The notes under the pieces are model-generated. The model did no database searches. It had not been told where the DNA came from and worked only from the letters and a program-made list of their open reading frames with translations. Shown here piece after piece: positions 46,501 to 58,500 of a stretch of 64,000 bases of DNA; positions within the stretch are counted from its first letter, which is position 1, and each line of letters starts with the position of its first letter. This DNA comes from Ophiura sarsii. Its lineage: Eukaryota > Echinodermata > Ophiuroidea > Amphilepidida > Ophiuridae. The position numbers and the translations under genes were made by a program. Location: positions 21,997,259 to 22,061,258 of the forward strand of contig CM069447.1 in assembly GCA_035610835.1 (NCBI GenBank), in the 5' to 3' direction.

Positions 46501-49500
46501 AATAGATCAGTAGGGCCTATCTTGATGGGACTTGGTGGAGGGAAGGTGGGGGTGTATTCTTTTTGTTGATTAAATTTTCAAGGTCATTGGAGGTCATTCA
46601 AGATCGTCTGGGGTCCCCCTAAAATGTCTTGCCTCCTTTTGCCCCCCCCCCCCCCCCCCTCCAATTATGATGCTGGCGCCGCCACTGCATAGTCCAAAGG
46701 GGGTTGGGTACCATCTAAACTTTGAAGGGCCATAAAGCGGAAACGATTCGTTTGTGTTCCGCAAAATTTTTAGTACAGGGTAACATTTGAGCATCCCTTA
46801 AGGTATTACATCCCTTGCATTAACTACAATGCATACCTCTGTGACAGTGCTACATTGTATCATATGTTTCATCATCATTTCTTTCAAGTAACTTTTGATG
46901 AACAGGCGAGACGCGCCGTTCGAGAACCGCCTTGTTTAGGGGGGTGTTAACCGTTTTTACATGAAGTTTATCAAGCGCTGTACATTTTGAACTTAAAGAG
47001 TGAAGCAACTGGGAAGGGGAGGTGTGAACTCAAACTTGCTTCACAGGTATGTGCTGAGAATCGGTCAGCTCGTAATTTATTTATTTTCGTACATGATTTG
47101 AGTGAAATCAGTTGATCTGTTTAAAAATTATTTTATTCAGTGAATTTGACTTTATTCCGCATTAAAATGGAATAAGTTGAATTTCACTCAACTCATCCAA
47201 TAAACGACAGAGTTAAACCATTAAAGTGTGCCAAATAAGGCCATTTTAACTTTGTTTGGCTTCAAATCGTTAATGGTAACTAAATAGTTTTACAGTCCAA
47301 CCTCATTTATTCGAATAACTCTGTTATCCGGCTGAATTATCCCAAAAGAAAATAAGCTTTTTACAGCCTATTCACCTTATTATCACACTCTGAAGCATTT
47401 GGAGGCCGTCTTTTGATGTTGGTAGTAATGTTTTAGTGCTTTAATATTAATACATGGTCTATTTCACTGTTATTACCCCTCATTCAGTACCCTTGTATTG
47501 TCCCAATTTGAGCACTTCAGGACTGTCAATGCAGAATTACACATAATTCGCTTATCCAGAGATTTCACTTATCCGGCCTATGCTTGGTCCCATCATGTCC
47601 AGATGACTGAGGTTGGACTGCACTCATTCAGTACCCTTCTATTGTCCCAATTTGAGTACTTCAGGACGGTCAATGCAGAATTACACATAATTCGCTTATC
47701 CAGATTTTTCACTTATCCGGCCTATGCTTGGTCCCATCATGTCCGGATAACCGAGGTTGGACTGTACTTCAGTATTTAGGAGTCCAGAACATCAAGTGGT
47801 CCTAGTGCCACCATTTTAACATTTTCCACACAGCTATTAGTTTTACCAAATACATAACAGATTTTTCAGAAGCTTTTCCCAACTTTCAAGGTCTGTCGGA
47901 AGGATTGCTGAACCAATACTAGACAAGTTTGTACTTATTTCAATGCATTTCTCAAGCTGAATCCAGATATGGTAATCAAATTCAATAATTTTGAAATTTT
48001 TGAAACATTTTGTGACATTTTGGAATGTCGTCTGCAGATACGCCTGCCGCATGGAAAGCGTTAAGATATGCTTCTAAATGCAGTTTTACTTTGTATCTAT
48101 CCACAGTGAGTTATGGATTGTAGGACTGGGTCTAGGGCTGCTCGGTCTGGGTTGGGCTTGCAGCACGGTGCCTCCATTTCAAGATATGCTTCTTACTGCA
48201 GTGTGAGTATATAAGGGGGAAAAAACAAAGTTTTTCTCAGAAACCGGCGCGCATAGGTGAGTGGAATAAGCTACGGCGCTAGCTTTATGCGGCAATGCAT
48301 TTTTCTTCCACTTTTTTTTGTGGTTCTCTGTAAGCTTGAATCACAGATCACAATATATTGGTTAAAATGTATTCCAAATGAATAATTACATACTCTCCCC
48401 GCATTAATTAGCAAGATATTTAACAACAGTCCTCTATAAAAAGTTCAAATTAAACATGACCGGTTAAAAAAGCTTATTTTATATTTGTAAAAGAATCGCA
48501 CAGCACCAGCTTTTTTGCAAAATGTTTCTGAGACAAACCTTTTGTTTTTTGCCTAATAGTAAAATATTTTGTTCTACATTTTTATCTCATTTTGTTTCCA
48601 TTTTAACCAATTCTTGTTGGAATTGGCAACTGTAACTCCCTATCATTGGTATGACTACCATGTTTGGAGCCTAGACCGATCCTTCTCGTACGAGGGTGCT
48701 CAAACGTGAAGACTATAAAACAAAAATCATGCAGTTCCCAAATTGTGCAATGATAAACTCATGAATAAACATGAGCGATGGGGCGCGCTGATCTACGTCC
48801 CATGGCGCAGCGTGACGATCGTTAGACGCGCTACAGTTCAAATTGGACCAATTAGGCGCTTTGGTGTTGCTGTCGGCCAGACTTGCGCATGGGCAGTTAA
48901 GGCAGGGCTGTCAACTCTCCCGCATTTGGCGGGAGTCTCCCTCATAGACATCTTTCTCCCAATCTCCCGCCAAGCATATAAAATCTCCCGCATTATAAAT
49001 GTATACAGTGTATGGGCCGTGGGCGAGGACACCAATTTGAGTCGAGTGGGGTTTAATAGCACTGTTTGTTAGTTATCGAGCCTCAATTTTTCGCGCAGTT
49101 TGGGGATCCCACGTCACGAGCCCACCCCCCCCCCCCCCCCCCCCCCCCACCCGATCCCCAAAATTATAAACTCGAAACTTGAAATTATAAACTCGAAACT
49201 TGAAATTATAAACTCGAAACTCTTCTTTGGTCACGTGGCATATATAAATGCTGGTGTGGTCCGAATGATGAGACGCCATAGTCTACGGTCGGCAGCAGCT
49301 CTGGTAGCCTCTGCTATGGATTTCCTGTAACTTGCTTGATGTCATCTAGCCATCTAGCCAACTAGCTGTAGGTCTTACTCTGGCCTTCTTTTCCCCTCTA
49401 CCATGCCCTGGATTGTCTTTTTGCAAGCATTGGTGTCATGCCTAAACCACTTCACCATATTCCGGGTCATTTCGGTGTATTTACTTTTCCCTCGTTGGTT

Positions 49501-52500
49501 TTATTGACATAAATCCTTACAAGGGAAATGGGCGGAGTAGTTTTTTGGAGATCTGTCAATATAAACGGCCGTTAATATGAGAATCAATGACTTCAATAAT
49601 GGTCCCCGAAGTGGTACGGGCATGGGGTACAGAAGTTAGCAGAACTTAAATTCAAAATCTTTTAAAAAGATTATTTCAGTAAATTCCACGCGGCGGTGAA
49701 CAGAGAGGGTGCGGGCTTGCTGAAGTATACATAACTTGAATTCAAAATCTCTTAAAAAAATTGTGTCTATCAACTCCACGTGTCTTAGAATCAAGGGTGG
49801 GGGGGGGGGGGGGGTTACGGAAGTATGCAAAACTTACATTCAAAATCTTTTTTTGTTCTCATTAGAGCGTAATACGTTTAAAATTATATTTTTGATATTT
49901 AAAAAAAAAAGGTTTTGTTCCGAATTTTGTTCCTACTAGCGAAAATTAGACCCTCATATTTTGGTCATTTCGATAAATATACATGATAAACTTTAAATCG
50001 TTTAAAGCAATCATTTATGTCTATGGCACGTGTCCGAGAAGCGCCAATGTCGCACAATCTTGTATTAAAAGACAGTGGGGTGGAGAAGATGTGCTTTTAT
50101 ACACAGCTCTATGGAATAAAATTTCCATTATCGTCGATATCTCGGACAAAAAATCATTAATCAAAATGATATTTTTTCAAATTAACTTTTTTGGGCAGGG
50201 AATATGCGGTTTTCTTCTTTAAAAAAAAAAAAGGAAAAAAAAAAGATAAAAAAACTAGATAATGACTTTATTTGGTTAGTCTACAATGAACATATTGCCT
50301 GTTTTGGTTACAACCAATCTTTCCCATTAATGAGAACTTTTATAATCAACACACACACGCACATCCCTCACCCATGCCTAAACCACTTCACCATATTCCG
50401 GGTCATTTCGGTGTATTTACTTTTCCCTCGTTGGTTTTATTGACATAAATCCTTACAAAGGAAATGGGCGGAGTAGTTTTTTGGAGATCTGTCAATATAA
50501 ACGGCCGTTAATATGAGAATCAATGACTTCAATAATGGTGAAGTGGTACGGGCATGGTCTGGTGATGTGACCGAAATATGACAGCTTTCTGGAGATGACT
50601 TCGGCCCGTAGTGATTGTTTTACATCAAGTTTCTCCAGGACCCATGCGTTGGTCTTCCTCTCTGTCCATGCTATTCTAAGGATCCTGCGGTAACACCACA
50701 TCTCAAAAGCATCTAGCTTCTTTTTGTCTGCCAATCTCATTGTGCATGATTCGAAGCCGTAAGTTGCAATTGCAAAGGCTGTGGATCGAAGCAGGCGTAC
50801 TTTTAATGATGAGGAGAGTTTGCTTTTCCAGAGCTTGGTCATTGACTGAACAGTGCCACGAGCAATTGCAAGTCTTCGTTTAATCTCCTGTGAGCAATCA
50901 ACTTTGTTGTTGATGGTGGAGCCCAGAAATTCGAAGCTTTTCACTTGTTCTATCACCTCGTCATCCAGAGAGAAAACATCGTCATCATTCTGACTTCCAT
51001 CAATTATCATGATCTTTGTCTTTTTGGTGTTCAGCCTCAGTCCCCTGTCCTCACTCGTGATCTTCACTGATTTCAGTAGTTCCAACAACTCTGCTTTGCT
51101 TTTACAGATGAGGGTTGTGTCATCCGCGTACCTTAGGTTGGTTATCCGCCGACCGCCTATAATGATGCCTCCCCGGAGCTCTGTGATGGCATCACGCATT
51201 ATTTGTTCAGCATAGATGTTGAAAAGTTGTGGAGACAAAATGCAGCCCTGTCTGACGCCAGTGGCGTAGCTCAGGGGGGGGCAAATGCCCCCCCTGACGA
51301 AAAAAAACTATTTGTGCCCCGCCCCCCACCCGCCTAAAAAAAAAAAGGAAATAGGAAAAAATTAAGAAAAAAGACCGTTGTTATTAGCCAAATAGAAGGC
51401 AAAATTGTAAATGGAGTACATTTACTGTGCGATTATTTTTGGACTGTACGAAATTTTTCGACATTACCCCCCCCCCCCCCCCCCTCCCCCACTTACGTGA
51501 AATTCACGAGGTGAGTGACTAGAATTTTTTGGGGGGCAACCTTTTACGAAAATTTTAGAAATCTTGCCCCCCCTGAAAAAAATCCTAGCTACGCCACTGT
51601 CTGACGCCTCTGCCTGTTGATCGGCTCTGATTGCTTTAGACACCTCTTTGTGTTGCTTTCGCCACTCTCCTACACTCTAAGAAATTAAAGAACCCTTTTT
51701 TGTCCTGCCAGGAGAACCCTTAAAAGGCTTTTTAAAGAACCAAAAATAGTTCCCCAAACGTGATACAGAACCATTTTTGGTTGATACAGAACCATTTTTG
51801 GTTCTATAAAGAACCTTGTTTGGTTCTTAATTTTTCAAGAACCTTTTTTGAAGGTTCAAGAGAGAGGTTCCTTATAGAACCTTCAAAAAAGGTTCTTGAA
51901 AATTGAAGAACCTCCAAAAGGTTCTTCATCGAACCAAAAATGGTTCTGTATCAACCAAAAATGGTTCTGTATCATGTTTGGGGAACTATTTTTGGTTCTT
52001 TAAAGAACCTTTAAAGGTTCTCCTGGCAGGACAACTTTAGAACCATTTTTTCTAAGCGTGTACGTCCCCTCTCTCTTGCATCTTGCCTTTTGTCGGCCAG
52101 TTCTAATGTTGCATTTGAAATCCAATGTTGTTTCTTCTTTTTCTTTTTCTGGGAATGGTCTCCTTGGCTGCGCTTAGAACGGCGTCAGCATCTCTTAGTA
52201 GTGCCTGGAATTTATTTCCTACATTCACTGTGCACTGGTCCGGTATATTTTCAACATCGTATCGTACAGGTATTGTCTCTCTCTTCTTTGTTTTGAGCTT
52301 CAATTTTAAGTGAGCGACAAGGAGCTGGTGATCGCTTCCACCCAATCTGCGCCTGGCCTAGTTCTTACGCTCATTATTGAGGAGCGCCAACATCTCTTTT
52401 CAAGAATGTAGTCTATCTGGTTCTTCACTCTACCATCAGGGCTCTACCATGTCCAGAGTCTGCGGGGGTGTTGCTGGAACAGAGTGTTACCTACGACCAG

Positions 52501-55500
52501 GTCGTTCGATTGGCAGAAATCTTCTAGGCTGTCTCCGCGCTCATTCCGTTCTCCTAGGCCATATTTCCCTATGATCTTGGACTTGGTGCTCAGTTGGCCT
52601 ATCTTTGCGTTCCAATCTCCCATAACTATGAGCATATCCTTCTTTGGGATTTTGTCAATTGCATCTTGGAGTTGGCCATAGAAGTCCTCCATGGTTTCAT
52701 CGGATGCCGTGGATGTTGGAGCGTAAATCTGGACAATTGATATATTCATTGGGCAACCTTTCAGCCTGAGAGTTATGATCCTGTCATTTATCGGGTTGAA
52801 GAAAGACTTGGCGACACTTTTGTCCAGAATAAAACCTACTCCATGCTCCCTCTTTCCTTCCTCTTTGCCGGAATACAAGACTGTGAAACCATCGTCTGTC
52901 ATAAAGCGGCCTTGGTTTAGCCACCAAGTTTCAGATATACCAAGCACATTGATGTGCTGCTCTATCATACGGGTTGTGACAATTTCCAACTTGTCATTAT
53001 CAATGGCTCGAAACTCGAAATTATAAACTCGAAACTCAAAACTAAAAAATGAAACTCGAAACTCGAAACTCGAAAATGTAACTCCTAACTCGAAACTCGA
53101 CACTCGACTCGAAACTCAAAATTCGAAAATGAAACCCGAAACTCGAAAATGAAACGATACTCGAAAATCGAAATTCGAAACTCAAAATTATAAACTCGAA
53201 ACTCAAAACTCAAAAATGAAACTCGAAAATCGAAACTCGAAAATGTAACTCCTAACTCGAAACTCGAAACTTGATACTCGAAACTCGATACTCGAAACTC
53301 GATACTCGAAACTCGATACTCGAAATGATAAACTCGAAACTCGAAACTCGAAACTCGAAACTCGAAACTCGAAAAATAATTAACACACTACATGTATAAC
53401 ATGAAGCTAGTCGTGCGGAACGTTTGCGACTTATCCTCTAACCAAAGTTTAATTAATCTCGTATGGTCCATCAACTAATGACTATAAAACCATTAGCGCG
53501 TATCATACCTTTCAATTTGATATGAATGAGTATGCCAGCCAAAGCGGTTCATTTCTTTCCCGAATAGAAATAGTAAGCAATATGCTTTTATACTTGTTTA
53601 ATTAGTTCCAAACTCCTCAAAAATCAATTTAGTTGAAGTACAATATCAAAACATTTTGAATTATAAACATGCCATCCGAGTGGGAAGGGACTTGATAGGA
53701 CATCACATTTCCGACGAAAGCACATTATGATAGTTTATGATCACCCTTCAGTGGCACTGTTCGTCCACCTAATTTTCAACAACATACAGCATTTCCCCAA
53801 ATTGAGTCCAATTTTGTAAATAATGTGAATATCTATTGATATTTTAAGGCTAAAAATTGTATGTATTGTTATATTTGTGCAAATCCAACACAAACTCTTT
53901 GAGATACACAATGTTGCATGCAGTGTATTTGTTCCTTGGGCTAATATTAGGTAGGGAGTGTTTCTGTACATGTAGTACTCAAAATAATGGTTTTAGCTGT
54001 ATTTAAAAATAGAAAGGTCTCGCTATGGCAACATTAGGGAGATACGATTTCGTTCACTCGTTCACTTGTTTATGGCAAAAAACCAAATAGTGTTTGTATT
54101 TTATTCTTTCACTGTGTAAATGCAAATCCAAAAACAACCCCTTTGAGATACACACAGATGAATTCAGGCATGTGTTTGTTGCTTGAGCTTTAGGTTAGGA
54201 GTGTTTCTGTTTCAGGACTCTATAATGCTGAAAATCAGTGTAACATGTATCCAAATAATGTTGTTTGTATACATTATTAATTGATAAATCTGTGTTTAGC
54301 AATGGTTTAACTGTCTTTGAACCTAAAGCGGTCTCCCTATGGTAAAATTAGGGGGGTATGACCTCGTTCACTGGTATTTAAATGTATACGTAATGGTCCA
54401 CGCATTTACGGCAAAGAGTATTTTGTCTATACACAATCAAACATTGCTGGTAAATCATCCCCAAGACTCGTAATTTTGTCATACCACCATCACTTATTCA
54501 CATACTAGGATAATGATTATACATTTTTGACTTCAATTTAGTGATCAATTATGTATTGATATCAGCATTGTATTTTAACAGAATGTTCAGATATATTTAT
54601 TGAAGTGTATGATAATGATAATTAATTGATTCACTCGGTTGATAATCGCTCCCAGCGTCTTTACATTCGTGGATTCTGTATAAATGTAATCAGACTATTA
54701 TCAAGCACGATATACATGTACTACTACTAGCAATAATATCCAGTGAATTGGAACCGCTCAAAGTACATTTAGTTGATTAGAAAATATTTATTAAATAATC
54801 AATGGTGCAGAAAAAATGGAGTCTCTCATTTTAAAAAGTAATCATTTCGGTTTAATGGTATCAATGGTTGTCTGAAGATAAAGTTAGTGTTGGTATGGCA
54901 ACGCCGGTAGTATAAGATATGGATATGAATATCATTGAAGACAGAATGTTTGACATTCATCAAGCAGAATGGCGCACAGAGCAGATTTAGAATCGGTAAT
55001 CCAAAAAAGAATATTATGCGATCAAAAATAAATTTCCAGAATGCCCCAGTACTAAGTTACACCTTAACTCGACATTTTGACATGGGTTTTATTTTGTTCT
55101 ATTTTGGATTACAAAAGGCTGGGTTTTTAATAAAAATAATTGGCCCACTCCAAAGACACAATTTTCATGAAATTCTTATTGAAATTCTTGACTCGGAAAA
55201 AAAAGGTCAACATTTCGATTTAAGGTGTAGCTTAGAACTGGGGTATTCTGGGAATCTATTTTTGATCACATAGTATCCTATTTTGAATGACAAAATACTG
55301 GGTTTTTAATAAAAATAATTGGCCCATTCCAAAGGCACCATTTTCATGAAATTCTCATTGAAATTCTTATCTCGAAAAAACAGGTCAAAATTTCGAGTTA
55401 AGGTGTAGCTTAGAACTGGGGCATTCTGGGAGATTTTTTTTATCGCGTTATATTCTATTTTGGATTAATACAAAAGACTGGGTTTTGAATAAAAATAATT

Positions 55501-58500
55501 GGCCCACTCTCAGAACCACATTTTATTTTCATGAAATTCTTATTGCAATTCTTAACTCAAAAAAACAGGTCAAAACTTCGAGCTATGGTGTAGCTTAGTA
55601 CTGAGGCATTCTTTTTTTCTTCTTTTTTTATCGCATAATATACTATTTTGGATTACAAAAGACTGGGTTTTGATAAAAATAATTGGCCCACTCTAAGAGC
55701 CACATTTTCATGAAATTCTTAACTCGAAAAAAAAAACAGGTCAAAATTTCGAGTTAAGGTGTAGCTTAGTACTGGGGCATTCTGGGAATTTTTGTTGATC
55801 GCATAATATTCTTTTTTGGATTACAAAAGGCTGGGTTTTGAATTATGAAATTCTTATTGAAATTCCAACAAAAAAAAGGTCAACATTTCGAGTTGTAATG
55901 TTGGCCATATTTATGACGTCATTGTGACGTCATGCGTGTGATTTTTGTAATTGTTTTGGTATATATTGAAAGAGGAGACCTCTAGCTACACCATGCTACC
56001 AGAATAACTATATTCTGCGTCTATGTTTGGATTTTATTAGGAGTGTCCCTCCCCACGTAGTAAACCGTGTTACAAAAAAGGCTCCGTGGGACGAGGGTTT
56101 ATACCCCATTTTCTTGAAATTGACTTTAAATTGACTTGAAACTCGAAACTCGAAACTCGAAACTCGAAACTCGAAACTCGAAACTCAAAATTATAAACTC
56201 GATACTCGAAACTCGAAATAAACTCGAAACTCGATACTCGAAATTATAAACTCGATACTCGAAACTCGAAGATAAGTAACACACTCTCAAAAATGTGACG
56301 AGGCGGCAGGGCAGGACACAATCCTCAGCGGCTGAGGATCGTACTTTGAACTTGGTATCTCTCCCTCCAAGCAAATCCCAAAAGTTGACAGCCCTGAGTT
56401 AAGGTAGAAGTGTCATGGAAGTGTCATGGAATTCTGTGCAGGCCTGAAAATAGTACCTGCACATATAGCGGGTAACCTTTTCACCGGGCGGGTGAAGATG
56501 CAAAAGTACCAATTTCGTAACCAACCGCACGAATCTGTTAGGATTCTCGCGGAAGGATTTTGCGAGAATCCATGGATTCTCGCTAATTTTGAGAATCTTT
56601 AGATTATTGCAAAATTAATGAAAATAATATCAAGAATAAGGCTGTAAGCTTGCACAACTTCCAAATTCGGCATGTTTGTAGACTGAGTGTCAAATACTAG
56701 TCATCTAAGGTCCTGTTTTGGACTTACAAAAAAAAAGTTAAAAAATCAATAAAATATATATATATATTTTTTTTTTTTTGGGCTCGAATCCACCTGGATT
56801 CACGCGGTAGTGATTTTACGCGAATCGATTCGCGGATTCGCGCCGAAATTCTACCCCTGACAACTACCTGCCATCTGGCTAGTAAAAAAATTCCCAGTGT
56901 AAGTGATACACTGGCCGGTGGAATTCCTGTCAGGCACTTATTTTTGTGAGTTACCTGCCCGCCTATGCTGGTTGAAAAAAATCTGAAGTTCAAGCCCTGA
57001 TTCCATGACACTTCCATTCACTTTTTTACCAGGTTTTATTCAGTCCCTCGATTGGTCTGCCACTTTTAATGATGACAGCCAAATAGAGGGACTTTGGGGA
57101 CTTAGTCTATGGAGAGTCCAGGGGGCAGTTGAAAATGGCAAATGCTATAGTGATCTTCTTCTTCTTACGATAAAGTTCAGAATTCAGTAACTGAATATAA
57201 TCGCACTGCCTATCAGGGTCGCATTCTGACGCGTCTGCGCGTCCTAGACCTCTCACTTTCTAATAGTGACGCGTCAGGTTTCAAATTGGAAAGACTTGCG
57301 GGCCCCGATCAAAATTGAAGGGACCCCTTAAATTTGACGATGTGTGGAAATGGAAATCTTAAGAAATTCTGTAAATTACATATCCATCCTTTGCTCATCA
57401 CAATATAAATTCATTAAAACTGCCCGTAAAAAGTAAATTTTTTAAATACCCAATCTTCAGGACCCCTCAATTTCTTGGGGGACCCCTTAAATTTGTTTTT
57501 TGAAGTCCTACGGGGTCCTGAAAAATGTCATGGGACCTCTCACATTTTGGATCCAGTGCTATCCCTGCTGCATATCCCTGAAACCTTATGTATGTGTGTA
57601 CACATACAGACCCAGGATGATCCCCTACTCTTTAAAAAGGACGTCTGACGTTTTTATCATGCTAGAGTATAGCTCTTCCGATACAATGGACCACTATGTG
57701 ACTTCCGAACTACGGTGTGCTAAACATGCCTACTTCAATCCGTATGGTCTGAAGGAGGCATGGGGAATGAGGTTGTATGGGATTGCCACAAATCGCATGT
57801 CAATTGAAATCAATTCATACACTCTATGTAGTGTTGAACCAATCAGGAAGCAGGAATTACAAATACGCGGAGTGCATTGAAAGTGTCCACTGCACTCCGC
57901 GTGTGCGCCGTTCAAATCACGCAGTGCGCGTTTTGTTTTGATTCGTTGTTCAAGATTCGCGGGTTCGCCGATTTTCACTGCGGGTGTTAGCAAACTGGTT
58001 AAAGTGTTTTTAGACGTTTTACATAGATCAAAATTATGCTTAAATTGTGAATTTTTATTTGTATAGTGTCGTGTATGAATTAGGTCAATGCATGCGTATG
58101 TTTTGTTTCTCGAAAAATTAGAAAAATCAATGCACTTGCGCAAATGTTGATTTGCTCACAATAGCACTCCCCCTTCGGGTCGTGCCATTATTCACACATC
58201 AACATCAGCGCGCGTGCATTGATTTGTCTAATTTCTCTCGAAACAACACATACGCATTTATTGACCTATATTGAAATAGTAGCTACTCCTATAGCTGATA
58301 AGTGAGCAGGGACGGTTAGGACTTAGGCCAACAAAAAAAAGTTGACTTGCCCTTTCAGGGCCAGAGTCTGGGTCGGACGGTCGGATTTTTTTTTTTTGTT
58401 GTTGTTGTTGAAAATTTAAACACGGAGATACTACACAAAAACACGTTTTAAAGATTTTTTTTTTATTATTATTTTTAAACAAGCAGATACTACTCAAAAA

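Larger units (their letters stand above)
49165..53080 (-). mobile_element. RTE-clade LINE, broken by four insertions/deletions
   Basis: Minus strand, 5' to 3'. The AP-endonuclease domain (53040-52350) shows VLGISETWW, QIYAPTSTA, VMGDWNAKIG and, after frameshifts, VKNQIDYI and GSDHQLLVAHL. A linker follows (52345-52080). Then RT from GVRQGCILSPQLFNIYAEQI through NLRYADDTTL and FLGSTI to MWCYRRILRIAWTERKTN and YFGHITR (51245-50560). The C-terminal KTIQGMVEGKRRPGRP lies at about 49440-49380. The N-terminal half of the RT is missing. Insertions at 51671-52061, 51259-51599 and 49437-50558 split it. The APE-type endonuclease and RT resemble 'craniofacial development protein 2-like' annotations, which are transposon proteins. 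Confidence 0.88.
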
